Made by a program: the position numbers and the translations under genes
The notes under the pieces: generated by a model
The model's input: the letters and a program-made list of their open reading frames with translations, nothing else
Databases searched by the model: none
What the model was told of the DNA's origin: nothing
Shown here: positions 1 to 9,911 of the stretch, one piece after another
Layout of the letters: the number at the start of each line of letters is the position of its first letter
How positions within the stretch are numbered: position 1 is the stretch's first letter
DNA from: Xanthomonas sp. DAR 80977
Lineage (GTDB): Bacteria > Pseudomonadota > Gammaproteobacteria > Xanthomonadales > Xanthomonadaceae
Length of the DNA stretch: 64,000 bases
Direction of reading: 5' to 3'
Assembly: GCF_041240605.1 (NCBI RefSeq)
Contig: NZ_CP162487.1
Span: 4,223,001 to 4,287,000 of the forward strand

Positions 1-42
1 CAATGCGTTATCCACGGTATCCCCGCGCCAGGAAGCTAAGCT

Positions 43-624
43 GTGCTGGTGAGCACGCCCGCCCTCGACCCCCCATCGACCGACGCCGACCGCGACGACG
101 CCCCGCGCCCGCTGCCGGTATCGCTAGACGCGTTCCTGGCGGAGATCGGCCCGCGCGCGTTCCGCTTCGCCGAAGCCGGCCTGCGCCAGCGCGAGGATGC
201 GCTGGATGCGGTGCAGGACGCGATGATCAAGCTGCTCGCCTACCGCGAGCGGCCGGCGCAGGAATGGACGCCGCTGTTCTGGAGCATCCTGCGCCGGCGC
301 ATCATCGACCTGCAGCGCCGCCGCGGCTTCCGCCTGCGCTTCTGGGCGCCGGCCAGCGAACGCAGCGAGGACAGCCAGCCGGACTGGGCCGACGACGGCC
401 CCAGCCCGGCGCAGCGCCACGAGCAGCGGCAGACCCATGCGCGGCTGGTGGCGGCATTGCGCGCGCTGCCGGCGCGGCAGCGCGAAGCCTTCACCCTGCG
501 CGTGCTCGAGGAGCTGGACGTGGCCACCACCGCACGCGCGATGGGCTGCTCCGAAGGCTCGGTCAAGACCCACCTGTCGCGCGCGCGCGACGCGTTGCAG
601 AAACATCTGGAGGACGTGCGGTGA
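43..624 (+). CDS. ECF-type RNA polymerase sigma factor
   Basis: Predicted alternative sigma factor of 193 aa that would direct RNA polymerase to a small regulon. Region 2 lies at about residues 35-95 (DALDAVQDAMIKL, then the RRRIIDLQRR stretch). Region 4 is at about 130-188, with the helix-turn-helix ending in SEGSVKTHLSRARDAL. There are no extra domains. The GTG at 43 is preceded by AGGA at about 9 nt; a second GTG at 49 is possible. The gene overlaps the next one by GTGA and heads a three-gene operon with a small membrane protein and a DUF3106 protein, an arrangement expected of a sigma factor with its controller. The signal and regulon are unknown. Family assignment is secure. Confidence 0.9.
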   Translation: MLVSTPALDPPSTDADRDDAPRPLPVSLDAFLAEIGPRAFRFAEAGLRQREDALDAVQDAMIKLLAYRERPAQEWTPLFWSILRRRIIDLQRRRGFRLRFWAPASERSEDSQPDWADDGPSPAQRHEQRQTHARLVAALRALPARQREAFTLRVLEELDVATTARAMGCSEGSVKTHLSRARDALQKHLEDVR

Positions 625-1016
625 AACCCGACAGCACCCATTCGGCCGCGTTCGACGCGCAGATGCGCCGCGCGCACCAGGCCTCGCTGCAGGCGCTGCC
701 GGCGCCGACCCTGGCGCGGCTGCGCGCCGCCCGCCACGCCGCCAGCCGCAGCCACGCGGTCCCGGCACGACGCTGGGGCTGGCTGCTGGCCGCGGCGCCG
801 GCGCTGCTCGGCGCCGCGTTCGGCATGCACCTGTTGCTGCGCCCGGCGCTGCCCGGCTCGGCCCCCGCGGCGAACGTGGCCGGCGTTTCCGCCGCCGCGG
901 TGCCCGCCAGCGGGGCGGCGCAGGCCGACGGCGACGACGCCGTGGCCGGCCTGCTCGAAGAAAACCCCGACCTGTACCTGTGGCTGGGCTCCGATACCTC
1001 GCTGGCGATGGAATGA
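621..1016 (+). CDS. DUF3619-like small membrane protein, possible anti-sigma factor
   Basis: 131 aa, GTG start overlapping the sigma factor stop (GTGA). The N-terminal half is cytoplasmic, Ala/Arg-rich and helical (LPAPTLARLRAARHAA). One membrane segment at about residues 50-70 (WGWLLAAAPALLGAAFGMHLLL) is followed by an Ala-rich periplasmic linker and an acidic C-terminus (LLEENPDLYLWLG). The shape resembles DUF3619 proteins, which often follow sigma factors. No zinc-binding HxxxCxxC anti-sigma motif is visible, so the anti-sigma role is inferred from position and topology only. It also overlaps the next gene by ATGA, which suggests translational coupling of all three. Confidence 0.7.
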   Translation: MKPDSTHSAAFDAQMRRAHQASLQALPAPTLARLRAARHAASRSHAVPARRWGWLLAAAPALLGAAFGMHLLLRPALPGSAPAANVAGVSAAAVPASGAAQADGDDAVAGLLEENPDLYLWLGSDTSLAME

Positions 1017-1498
1017 CCCCGATGAACCGCCTGATCCGCATGTCCCTGGCGCTGGCCTTGCTGGCCGGCACCGCCCCGCTGGCGGCCTTCGCCGCGCCGC
1101 CACCGCCACCGCCGGAGAGCGACGCCGATGCGGGTCCGCCGCTGCCGGACTGGGAGCACCTGAGCGCGCAGCAGCGCGAGCTGCTGATCGCACCGATGCG
1201 CCAGCGCTGGAACGATGCGCCGCAGCAGCGGCGCAGGATGTTCGAGCACGCGCAGCGCTGGCAGAGCATGACCCCCGATCAGCGCGAACGCGCGCGCAAG
1301 GGCGCACGCCGCTACGAGAACATGAGCCCGCAACAGCGCGAAGAAGCGCGCGTGCTGTTCGAACGCATGCGCGCCTTGCCGCCGGATCAGCGCAAGGCGC
1401 TGCGCGATCGCTGGGAAGCGATGACCCCGCAGCAGCGCGACGCCTGGATCAAGGCCAACGCCGGCGCGGACACCCGGCCTTCGCCTGATTCCAGGTGA
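1013..1498 (+). CDS. DUF3106 domain exported protein
   Basis: 161 aa from the ATG at 1013; ATG at 1022 is an alternative. A signal peptide (LALALLAGTAPLAAFA) is followed by a Pro run and then several near-repeats of the form MTPQQRDAW / MSPQQREEAR / LSAQQRELL, each with a W or F about 9-15 residues away. This repeat pattern is the hallmark of DUF3106, a periplasmic helical family of unknown function. It is the last gene of the sigma-factor operon. Charged helical periplasmic proteins in such operons can act as envelope stress sensors, but nothing in this sequence proves that. Confidence 0.8.
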   Translation: MTPMNRLIRMSLALALLAGTAPLAAFAAPPPPPPESDADAGPPLPDWEHLSAQQRELLIAPMRQRWNDAPQQRRRMFEHAQRWQSMTPDQRERARKGARRYENMSPQQREEARVLFERMRALPPDQRKALRDRWEAMTPQQRDAWIKANAGADTRPSPDSR

Positions 1499-1749
1499 TC
1501 GTCGTGCAGGCGCGCCGGGGCGACCGCAGCGCTTTTTCCAGGCGTTTGCAGGCTGTCGCCGCGACCGCTGGATGATCCCGGGCATCGATCGCGACAAGAG
1601 CGGCCGATCGAACAGAGGCCCTTGCCGACCGACTCCGTCGCTATAAGAACCAGGGAGACATCGCGCCATCGTCCGAGTCGAAAATGCGCGAGCATGTCGA
1701 CTCAGCGGCCTTGCTCAAGGATTTGCCATCGGCGGCTTTCGGCGGCGTG

Positions 1750-1819
1750 TTGTAGGAGCAGCTTCAGTCGCGACCGGCGTTACCGGTAAGGCCGGTCGCG
1801 ACTGAAGCCGCTCCTACAA
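1750..1819. repeat. REP-like palindrome pair
   Basis: Two inverted copies of TTGTAGGAGCAGCTTCAGTCG... separated by a short ACCGG-N-CCGGT centre form a 70-nt near-perfect hairpin. It sits in the 400-bp gap between the convergent DUF3106 and transhydrogenase genes, where nothing else was recognised, and may serve as a transcription barrier or mRNA-end protector. Confidence 0.85.
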
Positions 1820-1900
1820 AGGACCGAAGCTGCTCGAAGGCTGGCGGCAGTGGCCACTGGGTATATGCAGGCTGGCAGCCGTGCCAGGCGCGAGCCGCGC

Positions 1901-2980
<1,080 letters not shown>

Positions 2981-3120
2981 GCGATTCCCCGTGGGTTGCC
3001 CGCCCTAGTCGGCGCCGATGCTACAGGGTCCGCGCCGCGATGGCAGCGCCGGGCGGCCGGTGCGCGTCCTAGCGGGCCGCACCGCGGGCGCGCAGGCATG
3101 CGCGAGGACCAGCGAGCAAC

Positions 3121-3190
3121 TTGTGGGAGCGACTTCAGTCGCGACGGGCTTTACCGGGAAGGCCCGTCGCGACTGAAGTCGCTCCCACAA
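3121..3190. repeat. REP-like palindrome pair
   Basis: TTGTGGGAGCGACTTCAGTCGCG and its inverted copy around a TTACCGGGAA centre give a 70-nt hairpin. It lies between the 3' end of the first DUF1631 gene and the start of the transhydrogenase gene. Confidence 0.88.
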
Positions 3191-3211
3191 TGCGTTGATC
3201 GCAGCAGGCCC

Positions 3212-5539
3212 TCAATGCAGGGTCGCGTTCTGCGGGTCGAGCCGGTCGATGACGCCCTGCATCGCGCTGTCGAAGGCGCCGTCGTTGATATGGCTGCGCA
3301 GCCGGCCCAGCCGCACCATCACCGCCAGTTCCTCCGGCGAGGCCACGCAGAAGCGCACGCCGCGGCGGTTGACGAACAGCAGCCGCGCCGAGATCGGGCT
3401 CACCCACGACAGCTTGCCGGTCTGCACCTTGCCGTCGCGGTCGATGAAATCCAGCCAGGTGCCGATCGCCATCTTGCGGAAGCGGTCGGCGTCGGCGTTG
3501 TCGAAGTCGTCCACGGTGTCCGGCGTGGTCAGCTCCACCGGTTGCGCCTCCTGCACCGGCGGCTGCGGCAGCGCCACCTGCGGCAGTTCCGGCAGCGGGC
3601 GCTCCAGTTCCGGGCGCAGTTCGGCCACCGCCTGCAGCGTGTCGTGCAGCACGTTGATCGCCGAGGCGGCCGCCTCGGCATGCAGGCCGACGCTGGCGAA
3701 GACCTTGTTCAGCGGCCCCTGCCAGGCCTGCAGCCAGGGCTTGCCGACGATGTGCCGCTGCGCCTCGGCCGCTTCCTCGAGCAGGCCATCGGCCAGCGCC
3801 AGCGCATCGCGCACGCCGGCGCCGTCCTCGCCCTCGCGCAGCACCGCCATGGTCAGGTGGTGCTGCCACGGCTGGCGCAGGAAATCCTCCAGCGCCTTCG
3901 GCAGCTGCCGGCCCTGCATCCGCGCCTGCAGTTCGGCCTCGGCGCGCTGCCGGGCCAGCTCGAGTTTCTCCTGGCCGCGCTGGGTCTCGGCGGCGCGGCG
4001 CTCGGCGATCTCGATGCGGCGCCGGTGCTGGGCCAGGAAATCGCGGAATTCCTCTTCCAGGGTCAGGAAGATCGCCAGGTTCTCGTTGAACTCGGCGACC
4101 AGCCGCTCGATGATCTCCTCGACCTTGCCCATCAGCACGCGCTCGGCCGGGCTCTCGCCGGTATTGCCTTCGCAGGCCTCGGCCAGCGAGTTGAGCAGGC
4201 GCCGCGCCGGATGGGTCTTCTGCACGAACATGCGCCGGTCCAGCAGCGCGACCTTGACGAACGGCACCACCAGGCGCCCGATCAGCTCGCGCGAGCGCCC
4301 TTCCAGGTCGCGTTCGTCGAGCATCACGTCGAACAGCATGCCGACCAGGTCGATCGCGTCCTCGTCGACCGGATCCAGCCGCGCATGCGCCGGATCCACG
4401 CCGAACTGGGTGGCGTTGGACAGTACCTCGCTCTTCAGCCGCTGCGCCAGCGATTCGCCGTCGTCGCCGATCGCCGCGCGCAGCGTGGCGCTGGGCGTGG
4501 CCTGCAGCAGCGACAGCACCGAGATCATCTCGCGCTGGCTCAGCGAGCGCTGCTGGCCGACCGCGACGGTGGCCGCGGAGGTGGCGCTCTCGCGCACGCT
4601 GCGGGTCTGCTGCAGCAGTTCGTGCAGCGCCTCCAGCAGCACGCCCTGGCTGCCGCCGGGCAGGTTGGCGCCGGCCTCGGCGTAGCCGTCGGTGGCCTGC
4701 AGGCGGCCGCGGCTCTCGGCCCAGCGGTTGACGAAGCGGCTGGCCCAGGCCGGCGCGTAGTGCTCGTCGTACTCGCCCGCCTCGCCGGCGGCGCCGCCGT
4801 CCTCGCCGAAACCGGGGCTGTCGCCGCGGGCCTGGCGCTCTTCCGGCGCCGGCGCACGCCGCGGCGCCGGTGGCGGCCGCGGCCGCGAGATCTCCGGCAT
4901 CACCCCGGCCCGCGCCAGGCTGTCGTCCAGTTCCTGGTAGAGCTTGCCGATGCCGGCGGTGAGGTCGCGCTCGCACAGCTTGATCAGCACCAGCCGCACT
5001 TCCGGGGCCAGGTCGCTGGTGGAGAACGCGGCATGCACCGCGACGCCGACGTGTTCGGGGCCGACCGGATTGGTGTCGGCGTCCAGCTCCAGGCCGCCGG
5101 CGATCCAGCCCAGGCGGCGGTCGATGCGGCTGAGCACCGGCTTCCATTCGCGCAGCAGCACGCTGGCCAGGTTGCGCACCGCCAGCCGCGATTCCAGTTC
5201 GTGTTCGGACACCAGGCTCAGGCCCTGGCCGTAGCCGGCCAGCGCCACTTCGGCCGACAGCGGCGTGCCGGCCTCCAGCGCCTGCCAGGACTGGTCCAGC
5301 TGCGCGCGGAAGCGCGCGGCGATCTCGTCGCGGCGGCGGCGCAGTTCGCGCATGCCGTCCAGGAACAGCAGCTGCGAGGCGCCGGCGCTCTCGGCGCGGT
5401 CGAACAGCACGTCGTCGAAATGCGCCAGCGCGGCGGCGAACGCCTGCCCCAGCACCGGCAGCATGCCGTCGCGCGCCTGCATCAGCAGATGCGGGTCGCG
5501 CGCGTGGTGTGCGTGCGGCGAGCTGGGGCTGAAACTCAT
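3212..5539 (-). CDS. DUF1631 family protein, copy 1
   Basis: 775 aa cytoplasmic protein of unknown function. It has no signal peptide or membrane segment and is largely helical. Recognisable family stretches are FLDGMRELRRRRDEIAARF near residue 60, a long charged coiled-coil section around 530-570 (RRIEIAERRAAETQRGQ), and a C-terminal beta-rich module from about residue 685 (GTWLDFIDRDGKVQTGKLSW, then LLFVNRRGVRF). That module looks like a degenerate PilZ-type barrel, but no clean c-di-GMP signature is seen. It is paralogous along its whole length to the next gene upstream on this strand (5764-8004). DUF1631 proteins are sometimes mislabelled thymidine phosphorylase; nothing here supports that. 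Confidence 0.85.
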   Translation of the reverse strand: MSFSPSSPHAHHARDPHLLMQARDGMLPVLGQAFAAALAHFDDVLFDRAESAGASQLLFLDGMRELRRRRDEIAARFRAQLDQSWQALEAGTPLSAEVALAGYGQGLSLVSEHELESRLAVRNLASVLLREWKPVLSRIDRRLGWIAGGLELDADTNPVGPEHVGVAVHAAFSTSDLAPEVRLVLIKLCERDLTAGIGKLYQELDDSLARAGVMPEISRPRPPPAPRRAPAPEERQARGDSPGFGEDGGAAGEAGEYDEHYAPAWASRFVNRWAESRGRLQATDGYAEAGANLPGGSQGVLLEALHELLQQTRSVRESATSAATVAVGQQRSLSQREMISVLSLLQATPSATLRAAIGDDGESLAQRLKSEVLSNATQFGVDPAHARLDPVDEDAIDLVGMLFDVMLDERDLEGRSRELIGRLVVPFVKVALLDRRMFVQKTHPARRLLNSLAEACEGNTGESPAERVLMGKVEEIIERLVAEFNENLAIFLTLEEEFRDFLAQHRRRIEIAERRAAETQRGQEKLELARQRAEAELQARMQGRQLPKALEDFLRQPWQHHLTMAVLREGEDGAGVRDALALADGLLEEAAEAQRHIVGKPWLQAWQGPLNKVFASVGLHAEAAASAINVLHDTLQAVAELRPELERPLPELPQVALPQPPVQEAQPVELTTPDTVDDFDNADADRFRKMAIGTWLDFIDRDGKVQTGKLSWVSPISARLLFVNRRGVRFCVASPEELAVMVRLGRLRSHINDGAFDSAMQGVIDRLDPQNATLH

Positions 5540-5763
5540 GCGCGAAGGCTCCGCGCCGGGGACGGCGCAAGGAAAAGAGTAAAAGGAAGGCGAACGGACG
5601 CGGCCCCTGTTTCCGCCTCTGCATGGTAGGCAAGGTACCTGAACAACAACCGTGATGCGCTACACATTTTACGCTCCGGAACGTGACCTCTTACCCCATC
5701 CTAGGCGGTCTTTGCACAACGCCCGCTGCAGCGCCGTGCGAAACCGAATCTGTCTTCTCACGT

Positions 5764-8004
5764 TCAGGCTGCGACCGCGACCCGCTCCAGCCGGTCCACC
5801 GCCCCCTGCATCGCGCTGTAGAACGCATCGTCGTCGCGGTGCAGGCGCAGCCGATCCAGTTGCACCATCATCGCCAGCGCTTCCGGCGAGGCCACGCACA
5901 GGCGGCCGCCGCGGCGGGTGACGAACATCAGCCGCGAAGAGATCGGGCTGACCCAGGACAGCTTGCCCGGCTGCACGCGGCCCTCGCGATCGACGAAGTC
6001 CAGCCAGGTGCCCATCGCCAGGGTGCGGAAATACTCGGCGGTGTGGTGGTCGAAATCGGACGCCTGCGCCGGTTCCGGCAGTGCCGGCACCGCCTCGGCC
6101 GCCGGCGCCTCGGGCGCGACGGCGACCGGTGCGGGCGCCGCGGTCTGCAGCGGGCGCGCATGCGCCAGATCGTCAAGGGCCGCATGCAGGCCCAGCCAGG
6201 CGGCCTCGGCAGCGGCCGCATCCAGACCGACGCTGGTCCACAGCCGCAGCAGCTCGGCGCGTTGCGGCTGCAGCCAGCCGTCCGCCGGCACGCCGCCGCC
6301 GGTCTGCGCCTGGCGGCATTGCGCCAGCACCGCGTCGCCGAGCGCCAGCGCCGCGGTCACCGCCGCGCCATGGCCGTCGTCGCGCAGCGCCGACTGCTGC
6401 AGGTACTGGCACCAGTGCTGGCGCAGGAAGGTCTCGATCGGCGGCGGCAGCGGCGTGCCGTCGGCGCCGCGCTGCAGGCGTTCGTCCACGGCCTGCGCGG
6501 CAAGCTGCCGCGCCTTGTCGCGGCGTTCCTCGGCGCGCTGCAACTCGGCCGCGCGGCGCTCGGCGATCTCCACCCGGCGCCGGTACTGCTCGTAGGCGCT
6601 GCCGAATTCGGCTTCCAGGGTCAGGAACACCGCCAGGTGCTCGTCGAAATCCAGCACCACCCGCTCCACCACCGCCTGCGCCTGCGCCAGCAACACCTGC
6701 TCGATGGCGCTGTCGCCGGAGTTGCCGTCGCAGGCATCGGCCAGCAGGTTGAGCAGGCGCCGTGCCGGGTGCCCGTCGCGCACGAACAGGCGGCTGTCGA
6801 TCAGCGCCACCTTGGCCAACGGCACCAGCATCTGCCCGAGCAGCTCGCGTTGCGCCGGCTGCAGCACGCACTCGTCGAGCATGACCTCGAACAGCAGCCC
6901 GACCAGGTCCAGCGTGTCCGCATCGGCCGGATCCAGGCGGGTCGCGGCCGGATCCAGCCCCAGCGATGCGCCGATCGCCACCAGTTGCCGGCGCAGGCCC
7001 TGGGCCAGCGGCGCGCCGTGCTCGCAGATCGCGGCGAAGCCGGCCAGCGGCGTGGTCTGCAGCAGCGACAGGATCGACAGCACTTCGCGCGGCGACAGGC
7101 TGCGGCGCGCGTCGGCGGCGGCGTCGGCCGCGGCTGGCTGCGCCTCGTGCAGCAAGGCGCGCAAGGCCGGCGGCAGGACTTCGTGGTCGTCGCGGGCATG
7201 CGCATCCAGCGCGCGCGCGGCGCGCCGCTGCGCCGCCGACAGCGGCGCGGCCACATTCCAGGTCTCGAAGAAGCGGCTGATCCAGTCCGGCGCCGCCGCG
7301 TCGCCGCTGGCGCCGTTGCGCGGGATGGCGCGGCGCCGGGTGCGCCCCAGCGGCAGCGAACGCGCGCGTGCGACCTCGTCCAGGCGCTGCTCCAGCCGCG
7401 CGTACAGCTCGCCGACCCGCTCCTGCAGTTCCTGCTCGCAGATCTTGACGATCGCCAGTTGCACCTGCGGCGCCAGCACCAGGCCGTGCAGCGCCGCATA
7501 GACCGCGGCGCCGACGTGCTCGGGACCGAACGGGTTGTTGTCGGCATCGATGCGCTGGCCGCCGGCGATGAAGCCCAGGAAGCGGTTGAGCCGCATCAGT
7601 TCCGGACGCCAGCGGTGCTGGATCGCGCCGGCCAGGTTGCGCACCGCCAGGCGCACGTCCAGTTCCTGCTCGGAGACCAGGCTCAGGTCGCCGCGCTCGC
7701 GCGCCAGGGTGCGCTCCACCGACAGCGGGCGGCCGGCCTCCAGCGCCTGCCAGGCCTGCGCCAGGTGGCCGCGGAAACGCGCGGCGATCGGCTCGCGCTG
7801 CTGGCGCAGCAGCTGGATCGCCTCGAAATAGTCATTCTGCGCCGGCCCCGCGCGCTCGGCCATGCGGAACAGCGCATCGGCGAGCACGTCCAGCACTTCG
7901 CCGAACGCACCGGCCAGCGGCACCGACACCACGTCCCGGACCTGGTCGAGCAGGTCCGAGTTGCGGCTGGGCAGCAGCTCCTCGGCATATTCGGCGATTG
8001 TCAT
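5764..8004 (-). CDS. DUF1631 family protein, copy 2
   Basis: 746 aa from the ATG at 8004 (MTIAEYAEELLPSRN); an in-frame ATG at 8100 would add 32 residues without obvious family similarity. It shares order and motifs with copy 1: FEAIQLLRQQREPIAARFRG, LDLVGLLFEVMLDE, the coiled coil RRVEIAERRAAELQRAEE, and the C-terminal GTWLDFVDREGRVQPGKLSW and LMFVTRRGGRL. The pair is separated by about 220 bp containing no other recognisable gene, so the second may have its own promoter. Function is unknown. A role in c-di-GMP or surface behaviour is only a guess from the PilZ-like tail. Confidence 0.85.
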   Translation of the reverse strand: MTIAEYAEELLPSRNSDLLDQVRDVVSVPLAGAFGEVLDVLADALFRMAERAGPAQNDYFEAIQLLRQQREPIAARFRGHLAQAWQALEAGRPLSVERTLARERGDLSLVSEQELDVRLAVRNLAGAIQHRWRPELMRLNRFLGFIAGGQRIDADNNPFGPEHVGAAVYAALHGLVLAPQVQLAIVKICEQELQERVGELYARLEQRLDEVARARSLPLGRTRRRAIPRNGASGDAAAPDWISRFFETWNVAAPLSAAQRRAARALDAHARDDHEVLPPALRALLHEAQPAAADAAADARRSLSPREVLSILSLLQTTPLAGFAAICEHGAPLAQGLRRQLVAIGASLGLDPAATRLDPADADTLDLVGLLFEVMLDECVLQPAQRELLGQMLVPLAKVALIDSRLFVRDGHPARRLLNLLADACDGNSGDSAIEQVLLAQAQAVVERVVLDFDEHLAVFLTLEAEFGSAYEQYRRRVEIAERRAAELQRAEERRDKARQLAAQAVDERLQRGADGTPLPPPIETFLRQHWCQYLQQSALRDDGHGAAVTAALALGDAVLAQCRQAQTGGGVPADGWLQPQRAELLRLWTSVGLDAAAAEAAWLGLHAALDDLAHARPLQTAAPAPVAVAPEAPAAEAVPALPEPAQASDFDHHTAEYFRTLAMGTWLDFVDREGRVQPGKLSWVSPISSRLMFVTRRGGRLCVASPEALAMMVQLDRLRLHRDDDAFYSAMQGAVDRLERVAVAA

Positions 8005-8125
8005 GGCAGTGTGATACGCAAGCTCAAGTGAGACCGACGTCAATTCGGAAGTTAGCGGCAGATCCAGGATGGAACTTGACTCTCCGTGTAACCGCGGCAT
8101 CCGCTGCCGCTCTTGGGCGCCCGAC

Positions 8126-8131
8126 TATAAT
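8126..8131 (+). promoter_or_regulatory. Possible -10 element (TATAAT)
   Basis: A perfect TATAAT hexamer in otherwise GC-rich DNA, 28 nt upstream of the nitroreductase ATG, in the 155-bp divergent gap with the second DUF1631 gene. No convincing -35 hexamer was found at 16-18 nt, so the assignment is tentative. Confidence 0.4.
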
Positions 8132-8159
8132 CCGGCACCCGCCCCACGGAATCGAGACT

Positions 8160-8735
8160 ATGCGCACACTTCATTCGCTGCAAGCGCTGGATGAGCGCCG
8201 CTCGGTGCCGTCCAAGCAATTGGGCGAGCCCGGACCCGACGACGCGACCCTGCTGGCGATGCTGCGTTCGGCGGTCCGCGTGCCCGACCACGGCAAGCTG
8301 GTGCCGTTCCGGTTCCTGCGCATCGCCGGCCAGGCGCGCCTGGCGCTGGGCGATTTCCTGGCCGAGCGCACGCTGCAGCGCGACCCGGACGCGCCGCCCG
8401 CCGCGGTGGACAAGGACCGCGAGCGCTTCGCGCATGCGCCGCTGGCGATCGCGGTGATCGCGCGGCTGCAGCGCGAGGCGAAGGTGCCGGAGATCGAGCA
8501 GTGGCTGAGCGCCGGTTCGGTCTGCTTCGCGCTGCTGCAGGCGGCGCAGGCCTACGGCTTCGGCGCGCAGTGGCTGACCGCCTGGATGGCCTACGACGAC
8601 GCGGTGGCGGCACGCCTGGGCCTGGCCGAGAACGAGCGCATCGCCGGCTTCATCCATATCGGCACCGCGCGCATGCAGGTTCCGGAGCGCGAGCGCCCCG
8701 ACCCGCAGCAACTGCTCAGCGACTGGACGCCGTGA
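8160..8735 (+). CDS. Nitroreductase family protein (YdjA-like)
   Basis: 191 aa FMN-dependent oxidoreductase of the nitroreductase superfamily. The N-terminus has the RRSVPSKQLGEPGPD segment that contacts FMN in this family. VRVPDHGKLVPFRFL follows, and GFGAQWLTAWMAYDD is the glycine-rich segment near the second FMN site. The C-terminus (IAGFIHIGTARMQVPERERP) closely follows the YdjA type. Electron donor and natural substrate cannot be read from sequence. The ATG at 8160 agrees with family length. The stop overlaps the exonuclease start (GTGA), so the two are probably co-transcribed, though no functional link is evident. Confidence 0.85.
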   Translation: MRTLHSLQALDERRSVPSKQLGEPGPDDATLLAMLRSAVRVPDHGKLVPFRFLRIAGQARLALGDFLAERTLQRDPDAPPAAVDKDRERFAHAPLAIAVIARLQREAKVPEIEQWLSAGSVCFALLQAAQAYGFGAQWLTAWMAYDDAVAARLGLAENERIAGFIHIGTARMQVPERERPDPQQLLSDWTP

Positions 8736-9655
8736 ACGCAGCGGCGCCGGCATTGCGGCCGCTGTACCTGGTCGACGCCAGCCTGTACGTGTTCCGCGCC
8801 TGGCACTCGATCCCGGACGAGTTCCAGGACGCGCAGGGCTGGCCGACCAACGCGGTGCACGGCTTCGCCCGCTTCCTGCTCGACCTGCTCGAACGCGAGC
8901 GCCCGCAGCACATCGTCATCGCCTTCGACGAGGCGCTGGACAGCTGCTTCCGCAATCGCCTGTATCCGGCCTACAAGGCCAACCGCGCGCCGGCGCCGGA
9001 CGCGCTGCGGCGCCAGTTCGCGCACTGCAAGGCGCTGTGCGCGGCGCTCGGCCTGGGCGTGCTGGCGCACCACGACTACGAGGCCGACGACCTGATCGGC
9101 AGCGCCCTGCACAGCGTGCGCGGCACCGGCTTCCACGGCGTGATCGTGTCCGCCGACAAGGACCTGTCGCAGCTGCTGCTCGAATTCGACGAGCAGTGGG
9201 ACTACGCCCGCGGCCAGCGCTGGGGCGCGGCCGGGGTGAAGGCGCGACACGGCGTGCATGCGCACCAGATCGCCGACTACCTGGCGCTGACCGGCGATGC
9301 GATCGACAACATTCCCGGAGTGACCGGCATCGGCGCCAAGTCCGCGGCGATCCTGCTGGCGCATTTCGGCGACCTGGACACGCTGCTGGCGCGGATCGAC
9401 GAAGTGGCGTTCCTGCGCCTGCGCGGCGCGGCGCAGATGGCGCTGCGCCTGCGCGAACAGCGCGAGCATGCGCTGCTGTGGCGGCAACTGGCCACCATCG
9501 CGCTGGATGCGCCGCTGCATTCGGCCGCGCCCGGCTTCGCCCGCGGCCAGGCCGACGCCGACATGCTGCACGGCCTGTGCGAGGCGCTGCGTTTCGGCCC
9601 GCTGACACGGCGCCGGCTGCTGCAGGCCGCCGGCCTGGACGGTCCCGTCGGCTAG
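8732..9655 (+). CDS. Stand-alone 5'-3' exonuclease (PolA 5'-nuclease family)
   Basis: 307 aa, GTG start coupled to the nitroreductase. It is a single-domain flap/5'-3' exonuclease equivalent to the N-terminal part of DNA polymerase I. Metal-ligand motifs appear in order: LVDASLYVFRAW near residue 11, IAFDEALDSCFR, RLYPAYKANR, the DYEADDLIGS cluster near 115, VSADKDLSQLL near 137, and the helix-hairpin-helix with TGDAIDNIPGVTGIGAKSA near 185-205. All key acidic residues seem present, unlike E. coli Xni, which lacks some. It probably removes RNA primers or flaps. It is not fused to a polymerase domain here. Confidence 0.9.
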   Translation: MNAAAPALRPLYLVDASLYVFRAWHSIPDEFQDAQGWPTNAVHGFARFLLDLLERERPQHIVIAFDEALDSCFRNRLYPAYKANRAPAPDALRRQFAHCKALCAALGLGVLAHHDYEADDLIGSALHSVRGTGFHGVIVSADKDLSQLLLEFDEQWDYARGQRWGAAGVKARHGVHAHQIADYLALTGDAIDNIPGVTGIGAKSAAILLAHFGDLDTLLARIDEVAFLRLRGAAQMALRLREQREHALLWRQLATIALDAPLHSAAPGFARGQADADMLHGLCEALRFGPLTRRRLLQAAGLDGPVG

Positions 9656-9690
9656 CGTCGGCGCGGGTCGTCAGCCAACCACCCGCGCCC

Positions 9691-9715
9691 CTGCAGGAGC
9701 GGCTTCAGCCGCGAC
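9691..9715 (+). repeat. Single REP-like unit
   Basis: One copy of the repeat core (CTGCAGGAGCGGCTTCAGCC plus GCGAC) without its inverted partner, in the 256-bp gap before the NUDIX gene. The rest of this gap shows nothing recognisable. Confidence 0.75.
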
Positions 9716-9911
9716 AAACGCAGCCATGCACATCGCGGCATCGAAAAAGCACCCGAACCGACGCTCCGCCACACGCAACCGCTCCCAAATCCCGCAAACG
9801 GCATCAGCGCACGCGCATCATCGCGATGCCGATGGCTCTACACTTCGGTACAGCCGGGCCGCGCGTCGACGTGGCCGCGCCACCTTTTTCCGAACCGAGC
9901 GAACGCCGCCC

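Noticed and set aside
1387..1695. A short minus-strand frame after the DUF3106 gene.
   Set aside because: It overlaps the 3' end of the real gene antisense and has no recognisable features or start signal.
9656..9911. Search for a tRNA or small RNA in the gap before the NUDIX gene.
   Set aside because: Only one REP unit was found; no cloverleaf or terminator-bounded transcript could be supported.
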